From Psychrobacillus sp048572895 (lineage in GTDB: Bacteria > Bacillota > Bacilli > Bacillales_A > Planococcaceae), in the NCBI RefSeq assembly GCF_048572895.1, contig NZ_CP183878.1, positions 1,736,001-1,800,000 on the forward strand: a stretch of DNA of 64,000 bases, written 5' to 3'. The position numbers and the translations under genes were made by a program. Below the pieces are notes generated by a model. The model saw only the letters and a list, made by a program, of their open reading frames with translations. It ran no database searches and was not told where the DNA came from. Positions 15,715 through 22,978 of this stretch are shown one piece after another (positions within the stretch are counted from its first letter, which is position 1; each line of letters begins with the position of its first letter).

Positions 15715-16455
15715 ATGGTTGCAAAGACTAAAGAGGATTTTATTGGATTAAAAGTAATTGGTGAAATTTGTGGAGCGATTCGAGATGAATTAGTCCATAG
15801 TACGAAACCTGGAATTACCACAAAAGAACTCGATGAAATTGCGAGAGAGATGTTTGAAAAAGCAGGAGCTCAATCTGCCCCAAAAGGAGAATACGATTTT
15901 CCTGGATATACGTGCATTAGCATAAATGAAGAAGTAGCGCATGGGATTCCGGGGAATAGGACCATTCAAGAAGGGGACATTGTAAATATTGATGTTTCAG
16001 GTTCAAAAAACGGGTATTTCGCAGATACCGGAATTTCCTTTGTAGTAGGGGAAGGAGAGACAACTTTACAGAAAATATGTGACGTTGCTAAAGAAGCATT
16101 CCATGCTGGACTTAAGAAGGCAAAGCCAGGTTCAAAAAAAAGCGCGCTCGGAAAAGCTGCACACAATGTAGCGAAACAGCATGGCTTAACAGTCATAAAA
16201 AATCTTACTGGACACGGTGTTGGGCGTTCGATTCATGAAGAACCAAAACATATTTTCAATTACTTCACCCGCTGGGATGACGAAATTTTAAAAGACGGTA
16301 TGGTAATTGCCTTTGAGCCTATGATCTCTACATTTGAAGAGGAAGTTTTCCAATCCGAAGATGGATGGACCTTCTTAACCCATGAAAGCTTTGTGGCTCA
16401 ATACGAACATACGGTTATTCTTACCAAGGAAGGACCGATTATTACTACATTGTAA
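15715..16455 (+). CDS. map: type I methionine aminopeptidase
   Basis: 246 residues; removes the initiator methionine from nascent proteins. Conserved residues are visible: H76 (EEVAHGIPG), metal ligands D93 (NIDVSG), D104 (FADTG), H167 (TGHGVGR), E201 (AFEPMIS) and E231 (QYEHTV). No N-terminal zinc-finger extension. It is a stand-alone gene, not in the secY-adk-map ribosomal cluster, so it is probably the second map paralogue (B. subtilis MapB/YflG type). ATG 15715 follows AAAGTGAGGTT. It is the first host gene after the prophage. Confidence 0.92.
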   Translation: MVAKTKEDFIGLKVIGEICGAIRDELVHSTKPGITTKELDEIAREMFEKAGAQSAPKGEYDFPGYTCISINEEVAHGIPGNRTIQEGDIVNIDVSGSKNGYFADTGISFVVGEGETTLQKICDVAKEAFHAGLKKAKPGSKKSALGKAAHNVAKQHGLTVIKNLTGHGVGRSIHEEPKHIFNYFTRWDDEILKDGMVIAFEPMISTFEEEVFQSEDGWTFLTHESFVAQYEHTVILTKEGPIITTL

Positions 16456-16458
16456 GAG

Positions 16459-16485
16459 CACTAACACCACAATAGGGTGTTAGTG
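16459..16485 (+). terminator. hairpin after map
   Basis: Perfect 10-bp stem CACTAACACC / GGTGTTAGTG with a 7-base loop, directly after the map stop. It has no T-run, so it may be an mRNA 3' end rather than a full terminator. Confidence 0.5.
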
Positions 16486-16503
16486 TGGAACAACTATCAA
16501 TTT

Positions 16504-16521
16504 AAACGACTTTATTGTTAC
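16504..16521 (+). repeat. AACAACTTTATTGTT family repeat, direct copy 1
   Basis: AAACGACTTTATTGTTAC, one base different from the core of copy 3. Confidence 0.7.
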
Positions 16522-16556
16522 ATCTATGAATTGTTATTCTGCAATTGACTAACAAT

Positions 16557-16576
16557 TAAACAACTTTATTTTTACA
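16557..16576 (+). repeat. AACAACTTTATTGTT family repeat, direct copy 2
   Basis: TAAACAACTTTATTTTTACA; matches copies 1 and 3 except G to T in the right half. It abuts the second hairpin. Confidence 0.7.
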
Positions 16577-16600
16577 CCGTCCATATTTAAGGACGGTGTA
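16573..16600 (+). terminator. second hairpin after map, terminator-like
   Basis: Perfect 10-bp stem TACACCGTCC / GGACGGTGTA, 8-base loop, followed by ATCTTATTTT. Confidence 0.55.
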
Positions 16601-16623
16601 ATCTTATTTTAGGCTTTAAAATT

Positions 16624-16640
16624 AAACAACTTTATTGTTC
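16624..16640 (+). repeat. AACAACTTTATTGTT family repeat, direct copy 3
   Basis: AAACAACTTTATTGTTC, full match to the core. Confidence 0.7.
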
Positions 16641-16757
16641 TTACACATTTACAACAGAAAGATACAAATTAAATTCATAATTACAAGATAAATTACCTTA
16701 ACCATCTTATAATCTCTGCATAATCTATAAATAGTAATTAGAAAGGAGGGGAATAAG

Positions 16758-16868
16758 ATGTCTGAATATGGTGAAGGCAACTACGGTAATCGCGGATCTA
16801 ACTTTGCATTGATTGTAGTGTTGTTTATCCTGCTTATTATTGTGGGAGCAAGTTTTATGAGGTACTAA
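16758..16868 (+). CDS. YjcZ-family small sporulation protein
   Basis: 36 residues. A Gly/Asn-rich head (EYGEGNYGNRGSNF) is followed by one membrane helix, FALIVVLFILLIIVGASF, the hallmark of the YjcZ/SscA-like small proteins of spore formers. AAAGGAGGGG lies at ideal distance from ATG 16758. Members are expressed late in sporulation; no sporulation promoter was assigned here. Confidence 0.85.
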   Translation: MSEYGEGNYGNRGSNFALIVVLFILLIIVGASFMRY

Positions 16869-17019
16869 CAGATATGATGTAGATTAAGAGAGAGCTTCAG
16901 CTTGGACAACATTTAGTCATAGGGTATAAATTGTCCGCTGTACCTAACGACTTTAAGAAAAATGGTTAATAAAAAAGATTAAATTGATAAATAATTTCCC
17001 ATTTTGTATCTTCTCTTCT

Positions 17020-17059
17020 AAAAAAGCGACTTTCTCGAATGAGTTGGTCGCTTTTTTTA
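17020..17059 (+). terminator. intrinsic terminator before LexA-box operon
   Basis: AAAAAGCGAC pairs with GTCGCTTTTT around a 16-base interior, followed by a T-run; A- and T-runs on both sides make it potentially bidirectional. Confidence 0.75.
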
Positions 17060-17088
17060 TTTGTCCAAAAATTACTAGTTGTAAATAA

Positions 17089-17100
17089 GAACAATTGTTC
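17089..17100 (+). promoter_or_regulatory. LexA (DinR) SOS box
   Basis: GAACAATTGTTC is a perfect match to the Bacillus LexA core GAAC-N4-GTTC and is fully palindromic. It lies 31 bases upstream of the GTG start at 17132, so LexA would block the promoter of the WYL-like/YolD operon. Confidence 0.8.
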
Positions 17101-17131
17101 GTATACTAAAAACATGAAGGAGGGAACAAAT

Positions 17132-17353
17132 GTGCGTATAAATTTGATGAAATGTATGGAACGGAACCAACTAGTTGAATTAATATATTTGGATAGTAAT
17201 GGGAACATGAGTAAAAGACAAGTGAAAGTCCTGAAGATTCAAGGTGACACATTCCAGGCGTTTTGTTTTAAACGAAATGCTAAACGTACTTTTATTATGG
17301 AAAATGTACTAGCATTTGTTCCTGTCTCACATAAGGAGCGTGCTGTTATATGA
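17132..17353 (+). CDS. small WYL-like protein, partner of YolD
   Basis: 73 residues from GTG 17132 behind GAAGGAGGG; the longer frame from 17039 starts inside the upstream terminator. A beta-rich core with LVELIYLDSNGNMSKRQVKV and ENVLAFVPV resembles the small WYL-type beta-barrel proteins next to yolD genes. It has no HTH. The LexA box and the 4-base overlap with yolD place it in a DNA-damage operon. Molecular role unknown; WYL domains often sense ligands or nucleic acids. Confidence 0.7.
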   Translation: MRINLMKCMERNQLVELIYLDSNGNMSKRQVKVLKIQGDTFQAFCFKRNAKRTFIMENVLAFVPVSHKERAVI

Positions 17354-17724
17354 ATAATGAATTTTACGAACCTGAACAAGTTTTTGATTTATCCAAGTTA
17401 CAAGACAGAGGAAGTAAGAAGTGGGTAGCCATGATGCTTCCAGAGCATGTAGCCTTACTAAGAGAATACAGTATAGAAATTAAAAGAGAACCCAAACCAG
17501 ATTTAAATGAATGGGATCTCCATGCAATAGAAGAAACTATACAATGTGCGATTAAACGAAAAAGTGAAATACTACTAAAACTGTGGAAGAATGGAGTAAT
17601 CGAACTGTACGGTGGAACTATTGAGAGTGTGGACTTAAAGCATAGAACGCTTGAGCTAGACAATCCTTTTGGAATTAAAGAATATAATTTAGATGAAATA
17701 GTAGATGTAACAATAATGGATTAA
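17350..17724 (+). CDS. YolD-like family protein
   Basis: 124 residues of the YolD-like family: the segment DRGSKKWVAMMLPEHVALLREY (about 20-41) is the signature, followed by DLHAIEETIQCAIKRKSEIL and a C-terminal beta region. YolD proteins usually sit beside Y-family polymerase genes (uvrX/yqjW/dinB) and are SOS-induced. No polymerase gene is adjacent here. ATG 17350 overlaps the preceding stop by four bases. Confidence 0.88.
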   Translation: MNNEFYEPEQVFDLSKLQDRGSKKWVAMMLPEHVALLREYSIEIKREPKPDLNEWDLHAIEETIQCAIKRKSEILLKLWKNGVIELYGGTIESVDLKHRTLELDNPFGIKEYNLDEIVDVTIMD

Positions 17725-17733
17725 GGTTGTGAA

Positions 17734-17910
17734 ATGATGGATAGAACAGAAGAATTATTTAATGAAATGCTTGATAAGTATGATCCAGAGCTAATACTTG
17801 GCGCATTAGATGAAATGTCGAGAATGGGCAAAGAACAATTAATAGAACTTAGAAATGTATGTGAAAAAATGAATATAGCTGAAGAAGCTAAAAACCACCA
17901 ACCAGATTAA
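17734..17910 (+). CDS. small acidic helical protein, third gene of the SOS operon
   Basis: 58 residues from ATG 17734 (or 17737). Strongly acidic and helical (EELFNEMLDKYDPELILGAL). It follows yolD by 9 bases, and its last codons form the left arm of the operon terminator. No family was recognised. Confidence 0.6.
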   Translation: MMDRTEELFNEMLDKYDPELILGALDEMSRMGKEQLIELRNVCEKMNIAEEAKNHQPD

Positions 17911-17930
17911 TGGTAGGTGGTTTTCTATTT
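17891..17930 (+). terminator. terminator of the LexA-box operon
   Basis: AAAACCACCAACCA pairs with TGGTAGGTGGTTTT (one bulge) around GATTAA, followed by CTATTT; the left arm overlaps the end of the 58-residue ORF. Confidence 0.8.
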
Positions 17931-18013
17931 GAGTTATATAAAAGAATGGGTAACTTGAAGATTTGGAGTTTGTTTGACATGTTGCACAAAAATATTTTTG
18001 GTTGAACAAGAAA

Positions 18014-18045
18014 GTCACAAAAATCACAAAAAAGTCACAAAAATC
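18014..18045 (+). repeat. triple TCACAAAAA repeat upstream of bacilliredoxin gene
   Basis: Three TCACAAAAA units lie in 30 bases, and AAAGTCACAAAAATC occurs twice, 20 bases apart (18011, 18031). On the other strand they read TTTTTGTGA, close to ResD-type sites. Confidence 0.55.
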
Positions 18046-18101
18046 CTGAAAGATTATGCAAAACTACGAAAACAGGTTATTAGCTTATGTTGTGAAAATG
18101 T

Positions 18102-18110
18102 TGTTATAAT
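18102..18110 (+). promoter_or_regulatory. extended -10 promoter of brxA-ypiP
   Basis: TGTTATAAT has the consensus TATAAT and an upstream TG; no good -35 is visible. It is 36 bases before the ATG at 18146. Confidence 0.55.
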
Positions 18111-18145
18111 AGGAGATGTGAAACTAAAAGAAAGAGGGCGAAATC

Positions 18146-18583
18146 ATGAATGCTTACGATGAGTATATGAGAGGTATTGTAGGGCCAATGAGAAGTGAAT
18201 TAACAGGGGCTGGATTTAAAGAACTTATTACGCCTGAGGATGTACAAGAACATATGTCAACAGCAAATGGAGTTTCCTTAATCGTTATTAATTCGGTATG
18301 TGGCTGTGCTGCAGGACTTGCTAGACCTGCTGTTGTTCATGCGTTAAATGAGTTAGAAGTAAAACCTGAAAACTTAGTGACTGTATTTGCTGGACAAGAT
18401 CAAGAGGCTACTGCAGCAATGAGAGGATATTTTGAGGAAGTTCCGCCAAGTTCACCGTCTATTGCCATTTGGAAAGATGATCAGTTAGCTTATTTCATCC
18501 CACGTGAGCAAATTGAAAGTAACTCGATGGAAACTATTAAAGATCATCTATCTGGAGTTCTTTCACAAGTCGTTTCTTCATGA
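18146..18583 (+). CDS. brxA: bacilliredoxin BrxA/BrxB (YphP/YqiW family)
   Basis: 145 residues of thioredoxin fold with the CGC active site at C52-G53-C54 (NSVCGCAAGLARP). It removes bacillithiol from mixed disulfides on proteins after oxidative stress. YphP is BrxA in B. subtilis; the paralogue YqiW (BrxB) is similar, so A or B is not settled by sequence, but yphP lies near ypiP/ypjP in B. subtilis, as here. ATG 18146 follows AGAGGGCG. Confidence 0.9.
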   Translation: MNAYDEYMRGIVGPMRSELTGAGFKELITPEDVQEHMSTANGVSLIVINSVCGCAAGLARPAVVHALNELEVKPENLVTVFAGQDQEATAAMRGYFEEVPPSSPSIAIWKDDQLAYFIPREQIESNSMETIKDHLSGVLSQVVSS

Positions 18584-19371
18584 ACACTGTAGTAACAACA
18601 GCTGGTAGAACTAACGAAAAATATATTTTTAAAGCAAGCGAAATTTCTAAACTATTAAATTTACCATATATAAAACGGCAAAAGAAATCCGTTTCTACTA
18701 TACAACAAGAGCACCATGCAAATGTGCTCGTTGTGAGCAAAGAGAGATTGGAACTGTATACTTACGGTTCCACTTCTCCTTTTTTCTTTCATCCTAATTC
18801 TGCTGCGTTTCGTATAAAGAGACTATTAAATGGAGAACATGATTCATTTTTAGAAGCAGTAGGATTAGAAGTGGGTGATCATTTTTTAGATACGACAGCC
18901 GGCCTTTGCTCAGATAGCATTATTGCTTCTTATGCGGTAGGGGACACTGGAGTTGTTCAGGCATGTGAAAAGGAACCAACTATTGCTTATGTAGTGGATG
19001 TGGGACTAAAAAACTACGAAACAAATAATCAGGCATTGCTAAAAAGTATGCGTAATATACATCTTATTCATCAGGATGCAGTTGTCTATATGAAAACAGT
19101 AGCTTCCAATTCTTATGATGTAGTTTATTTAGATCCAATGTTCGAAGAAGTAATTGAGGAGTCTTCCAATTTTCATGTCTTAAGAGAAGTTGGTGTCCAT
19201 GATTCTCTAACAAATGAGTGGGTAGAAGAGGCAAAACGGGTAGCAATAAAAAGAGTTGTATTAAAAGCACATTTCAAATCGCCCTTGTTTGATCAATTTG
19301 GATTTAAAAGAGAAATTAGATTAACTTCTAAATTTCATTATGGAATTATCGATTTATCATACGACGAATAG
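18580..19371 (+). CDS. ypiP: class I SAM-dependent methyltransferase (YpiP, RsmJ-like)
   Basis: 263 residues. A Rossmann methyltransferase core is visible: SAM-binding motif I LDTTAGLCSDSIIASYAVG (about 104-122), acidic motif CEKEP, and motif IV YLDPMF (about 182-187). The DPMF form links it to the RsmJ/YhiQ group of 16S rRNA guanine-N2 methyltransferases; the substrate here is unproven. ATGA overlap of 4 bases with brxA means the two are co-translated. Confidence 0.82.
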   Translation: MNTVVTTAGRTNEKYIFKASEISKLLNLPYIKRQKKSVSTIQQEHHANVLVVSKERLELYTYGSTSPFFFHPNSAAFRIKRLLNGEHDSFLEAVGLEVGDHFLDTTAGLCSDSIIASYAVGDTGVVQACEKEPTIAYVVDVGLKNYETNNQALLKSMRNIHLIHQDAVVYMKTVASNSYDVVYLDPMFEEVIEESSNFHVLREVGVHDSLTNEWVEEAKRVAIKRVVLKAHFKSPLFDQFGFKREIRLTSKFHYGIIDLSYDE

Positions 19372-19391
19372 ATACCCTTCTTATTAAAATG

Positions 19392-19423
19392 AAAAGAGAG
19401 CCATGACGATAGCCATGACTCTC
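19392..19423 (-). terminator. terminator for the minus-strand small ORF
   Basis: GAGAGCCATG / CATGACTCTC stem with one mismatch. On the minus strand it is followed by TTTTCATTTT, 28 bases after the small ORF's stop. It may also stop ypiP transcription. Confidence 0.55.
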
Positions 19424-19450
19424 CATAAAACTTTACTTAATAAATTCAAA

Positions 19451-19528
19451 TCAATCCGTGAAGTTAAGTGATGTTAAATATGCTAATAAAAATAAAAATC
19501 CGATACCTATAACTAATCCTGCGTCCAT
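19451..19528 (-). CDS. 25-residue membrane micropeptide
   Basis: MDAGLVIGIGFLFLLAYL forms one membrane helix and the protein ends TSLNFTD. On the minus strand an AAAGGAGG lies 11-17 bases before ATG 19528. It stands alone between two plus-strand genes, with a terminator behind it. A longer frame from 19705 lacks support. Function unknown; such micropeptides are common in spore formers. Confidence 0.55.
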   Translation of the reverse strand: MDAGLVIGIGFLFLLAYLTSLNFTD

Positions 19529-19680
19529 CGTGATTTTCCTCCTTTGTTCAAAAAGCTCTGTGGTGTGTTTACACATTTTATTGTACAATGAATAGTAAGA
19601 AGATGAAACCTTTAGTTCGTCAAAACGTTTAATAGAATGAAGAGTTTTACTAAAATTGTCCAATATTGAAGGTGAATAGG

Positions 19681-20250
19681 ATGAAAAAATGGTTCCAAAA
19701 GTCAATAATCATAACTGTTGCACTCTTAACATTTGGTCTAATATCTCCTAACCATTTCATATGGGAGCAAATATTAGATAACAAAAGTCCTTCTAGGGCT
19801 ATATCTTCTGATGGGCATGATTATGAGCAAGTAAAAATAGCGGATGAATCAGTAGACTATGGAAACATGGCGGATGCTGCCAGGGAACAAGCATACATAA
19901 AGTTTGGTAATCGGATTGGACCAGTGATCCAACATGAATTTGACGATGTTATATTTCCGAAGATACAAGAAGCAATTGACATAACTATTGCTAAAGCTAC
20001 GGATCAAAAAATAACTCATTTAGCTATCTCTGAGCAGCCATCTGGAGATTACCATGAAAAGATTTTTAACATTTATAATGATTCAACTAAAAAAGATCTG
20101 ATCCGTTTTCATGTAAGAACGGATAAAAAACCGCAAGAAGGATATTATTTCAATTTCCATTATCACTTGGCAGAAGATAAGTATTCTAAACATTATGTGC
20201 TTGGTGACATATATTGGTCAAAAAATACACCACCAAAATGGCTCTCTTAG
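19681..20250 (+). CDS. ypjP: YpjP family protein
   Basis: 189 residues. An N-terminal signal/anchor helix (about 9-24, IIITVALLTFGLISPN) is followed by a soluble domain. C-terminal family blocks are RFHVRTDKKPQEGYYFNFHYH and LGDIYWSKNTPPKW. Function unknown in B. subtilis as well. ATG 19681 follows GAAGGTGAATAGG; TTG 19666 is rejected because it lies within that site. It keeps the ypjP-thyA-dfrA order. Confidence 0.85.
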   Translation: MKKWFQKSIIITVALLTFGLISPNHFIWEQILDNKSPSRAISSDGHDYEQVKIADESVDYGNMADAAREQAYIKFGNRIGPVIQHEFDDVIFPKIQEAIDITIAKATDQKITHLAISEQPSGDYHEKIFNIYNDSTKKDLIRFHVRTDKKPQEGYYFNFHYHLAEDKYSKHYVLGDIYWSKNTPPKWLS

Positions 20251-20264
20251 TGAGAGCTTTTTTT
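20241..20264 (+). terminator. terminator after ypjP
   Basis: GCTCTC / GAGAGC stem with loop TTAGT, then seven T residues; it overlaps the last codons of ypjP. Confidence 0.8.
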
Positions 20265-20291
20265 GCATGAAAATGAAAAGAGGGATTTGAC

Positions 20292-21236
20292 ATGGAGCAG
20301 TACCTTACTTTATGTAAACATATTATAAATAATGGAGTTGAAAAAGGAGATCGGACAGGAACTGGTACGAAAAGTGTCTTTGGCTATCAAATGCGATTTG
20401 ACCTGTCAGAGGGTTTCCCACTTCTAACAACAAAAAAGACGGCATTTCGTTTAGTTGCAACCGAGCTGTTATGGTTTTTAAAAGGTGATACAAATGTGAA
20501 AACACTTATTCAAGCGAATAATCATATTTGGGATGACTGGGCATTTGAAAAGTGGATAAACAGTGAGGGCTATACAGGACCTGACATGACTAATTTTGGA
20601 GTTCGAGCAGCAAAGGATCCTGAATTTAAAGATGTTATGCAACAGCAAATGGATATATTTTGTGAAAAAATCTTAACGGATGATGCTTTTGCAGAAGAAT
20701 TTGGTGACTTAGGTCCCGTCTATGGTCGTCAATGGAGATCCTGGCCGACTCAGGGTGGACAAACGATTGACCAATTACAAAATGTCGTAGAGCAGATTAA
20801 GAAAAATCCTGACTCTAGAAGACATATAATTACTGCATGGAACCCCGCAGAGGTAGACGAAATGGCTTTACCTCCCTGTCATGCTTTCATGCAATTTTAT
20901 GTGGCAAATGGAAAATTATCCTGTCAGCTTTATCAGCGCAGTGCTGATGTATTTTTAGGTGTCCCCTTTAATATTGCCTCTTATGCATTATTAACCCATT
21001 TAATAGCAAAAGAGTGTCAGTTAGAAGTTGGAGAATTTGTCCATACTTTAGGAGACGCTCATTTATATATAAATCATATGGAACAGGTTACAACACAGTT
21101 GGAAAGAGATCCACGTGCTTTGCCACAGCTCTTATTAAATGATCAAAAAGAGTCTATATTTGATTTTGAGATAGAAGATATTAAATTAGATGGCTATGAT
21201 CCACATCCAAAAATTAAAGCCCCAATTGCCGTTTAA
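20292..21236 (+). CDS. thyA: thymidylate synthase
   Basis: 314 residues; makes dTMP from dUMP using methylene-tetrahydrofolate. Catalytic C196 lies in LPPCHAFMQFY; the phosphate-binding motif RRHIITAWNP, the QLYQRSADVFLGVPFN dUMP site and GDRTGTGTKSVFG near the N-terminus are all present. It is longer than the 264-residue E. coli type because of an insert at about 85-140, as in staphylococcal and lactobacillal enzymes. The next gene, dfrA, regenerates its cofactor. Confidence 0.96.
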   Translation: MEQYLTLCKHIINNGVEKGDRTGTGTKSVFGYQMRFDLSEGFPLLTTKKTAFRLVATELLWFLKGDTNVKTLIQANNHIWDDWAFEKWINSEGYTGPDMTNFGVRAAKDPEFKDVMQQQMDIFCEKILTDDAFAEEFGDLGPVYGRQWRSWPTQGGQTIDQLQNVVEQIKKNPDSRRHIITAWNPAEVDEMALPPCHAFMQFYVANGKLSCQLYQRSADVFLGVPFNIASYALLTHLIAKECQLEVGEFVHTLGDAHLYINHMEQVTTQLERDPRALPQLLLNDQKESIFDFEIEDIKLDGYDPHPKIKAPIAV

Positions 21237-21255
21237 AAATAGAAGGAGGAAGCTC

Positions 21256-21744
21256 ATGATATCACTTATCGTTGCACATGATCCTAATAGAGTAATTGGA
21301 TTTGAACACAAAATGCCTTGGCATATTCCGGGAGACCTTGCCTATTTTAAAGAAACGACGATGGATAAAGCAATGGTGATGGGAAGAAAAACGTTTGAAT
21401 CCATTGGACGAGTGTTACCAGGACGGAAAAATATCATTGTCACAAGAAATGGCGATTATCAAGTAGAGGGCGCTGAGGTAGTGACGGATTTAGCTAAAGC
21501 TATTGAAATAGCCTCAGCACATCATAAGGAAGTAATGGTTATTGGTGGTGAACAAATTTTCCGTGCTATTTTACCTGAAGCAGATAGACTTTATATAACC
21601 TTTATACATCAAACTTTTGAAGGGGATACTTTTTTTCCACCATACGGTGATGAATGGGTGCTAGTAAACACAACGGAAGATATGCAAACTCCAGATGGTA
21701 TTTCGTATGCTTATTTGGTTTATGAAAGAAAAGTTAGTAAATAA
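21256..21744 (+). CDS. dfrA: dihydrofolate reductase
   Basis: 162 residues; reduces dihydrofolate, the by-product of thymidylate synthase. Key features: catalytic acid D27 (IPGDLAYFK), MPW at 20-22, NADPH-binding VMGRKTFESIG and VMVIGGEQIF. ATG 21256 follows AAGGAGG; the longer frame from 21190 overlaps thyA and lacks a site. It is 19 bases after thyA, so the pair is one operon. Nothing indicates trimethoprim resistance, but that cannot be excluded from sequence. Confidence 0.95.
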   Translation: MISLIVAHDPNRVIGFEHKMPWHIPGDLAYFKETTMDKAMVMGRKTFESIGRVLPGRKNIIVTRNGDYQVEGAEVVTDLAKAIEIASAHHKEVMVIGGEQIFRAILPEADRLYITFIHQTFEGDTFFPPYGDEWVLVNTTEDMQTPDGISYAYLVYERKVSK

Positions 21745-21795
21745 GGTATCGATCAAAAAATAATAATAAAATCTTCCCTTCAATCGTTCAAATTA

Positions 21796-21839
21796 GTATT
21801 TTACCCACATACACTATAGAGTGTATGTGGGTAAAATAC
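21796..21839. repeat. perfect 20-bp inverted repeat
   Basis: Arms 21796-21815 and 21820-21839 are exact reverse complements separated by ATAG. Ends are TTTT/AAAA-rich, so it may act as a bidirectional terminator for dfrA. Confidence 0.8.
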
Positions 21840-21912
21840 GAAGAAATTTATAAAGAATTTCCAACTATCTAAAGTTGGAAAAATGGAATTAATAAGATCC
21901 GCTAGCAAATAG

Positions 21913-21942
21913 TTTACAGAACACCAGTATTCTTCTTATAAT
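21913..21942 (+). promoter_or_regulatory. SigA-type promoter of degV-family gene
   Basis: TTTACA (21913-21918), 18-base spacer, TATAAT (21937-21942), 30 bases upstream of ATG 21972. Confidence 0.7.
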
Positions 21943-21971
21943 AGTATTAAGTAGGAAGGAAGGGATAGCAT

Positions 21972-22811
21972 ATGCCGAAAGTTCACATTGTAACTGACTC
22001 CACAGCGGATTTAACACCAGAACTAATTGAGCAATATAATATACATGTCGTACCTTTGACAATTCAAATTGATAGCGAATCGTTTATTGACGGAGTGGAT
22101 ATAAAACCAGAAGAATTTCTTGAAAAAATGGCTACTTCTAAAGAACTGCCAAAATCATCACAACCATCAGCGGGGGTCTTTAAGGAACTATACGACGAGC
22201 TTGGTAAAGATGGTGATCACGTTATTTCTATACATATGACTGGTGGCATGAGTGGTACTGTAAAATCGGCACAAGCTGCTGCTACGATGTCAGAATCAGA
22301 TGTTACTGTAATCGATTCGAAATTTATTTCTTTTGCGTTGTTGTTCCAAGTTGAAGAAGCGGCAAAAATGGCTTCAAATGGTGAATCAAAAGAAGCTATT
22401 ATAAAAAAAGTAGAAGATATTCGCGGGAAGTCTGATTTATTTGTCGTTGTAGATACATTGGATAACCTCGTTAAAGGTGGTCGAATAGGAAAAGGGAAGG
22501 CAATGCTTGGGTCTTTACTTTCTATTAAGCCGATTGCAAGTTTAACAGGCGGAGAGTATACACCAGTTGCAAAAGTAAGAAGTCATAAGCAAGTTGTCCA
22601 TTACTTATTTGACCGTTATATTGCAGATACAAAAGGAAAAGTTGTCAAAGCGGTTGGTATTTCACATGCAAATGGTTTTTCTATGGCTACTCCTTTGATG
22701 AACCTAATAAAAGAATCGGGATTTCTAGATATCAAAGTTTCATTTACATCACCTGTCATTAGCACACATACAGGACCTGGTGCTATTGGATTTATGTACA
22801 TGACTGAATAG
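21972..22811 (+). CDS. degV: DegV family fatty-acid-binding protein
   Basis: 279 residues of the DegV/FakB fold. The N-terminal VTDSTADLTPELIEQY signature (about 7-22), SQPSAGVFKELYDEL, SIHMTGGMSGTVKSAQ and the late THTGPGAIGFMY carry the residues that hold a fatty acid carboxylate. FakB-type proteins present fatty acids to the FakA kinase for phospholipid synthesis; whether this copy does so is inferred. ATG follows AAGGAAGGG. Confidence 0.9.
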   Translation: MPKVHIVTDSTADLTPELIEQYNIHVVPLTIQIDSESFIDGVDIKPEEFLEKMATSKELPKSSQPSAGVFKELYDELGKDGDHVISIHMTGGMSGTVKSAQAAATMSESDVTVIDSKFISFALLFQVEEAAKMASNGESKEAIIKKVEDIRGKSDLFVVVDTLDNLVKGGRIGKGKAMLGSLLSIKPIASLTGGEYTPVAKVRSHKQVVHYLFDRYIADTKGKVVKAVGISHANGFSMATPLMNLIKESGFLDIKVSFTSPVISTHTGPGAIGFMYMTE

Positions 22812-22812
22812 A

Positions 22813-22852
22813 CAAAAGGCAGGGAGGAATACTTATCCCTGCTTTTGTTTTA
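22813..22852 (+). terminator. terminator after degV-family gene
   Basis: CAAAAGGCAGGGA pairs with TCCCTGCTTTTG (one bulge), ending in T residues. Confidence 0.8.
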
Positions 22853-22978
22853 TCCCGAATGGTTCGTGCCAACAGGAGGCTGGACACCCATGCATTGCCG
22901 AGTGATAAGGCTATATTTGCCTAAGTTTCATGTTCACTCAGTCAACGAAGTTTTACTTTTTTAAAAAAGGGGTTTCTA

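Larger units (their letters stand above)
16456..16757. other. intergenic stretch rich in hairpins and repeats
   Basis: 302 bases between map and the YjcZ-like gene. It holds a 10-bp hairpin, a second 10-bp hairpin and three direct copies of the AACAACTTTATTGTT repeat; no coding frame is supported. Confidence 0.7.

Noticed and set aside
21918..21936. Possible LexA box in the degV-like gene promoter
   Set aside because: GAACACCAGTATTC does not fit GAAC-N4-GTTC; similarity is partial.
22853..22978. Possible structured leader (riboswitch) before ypmR
   Set aside because: Some short complementary segments, but no known riboswitch core could be recognised.
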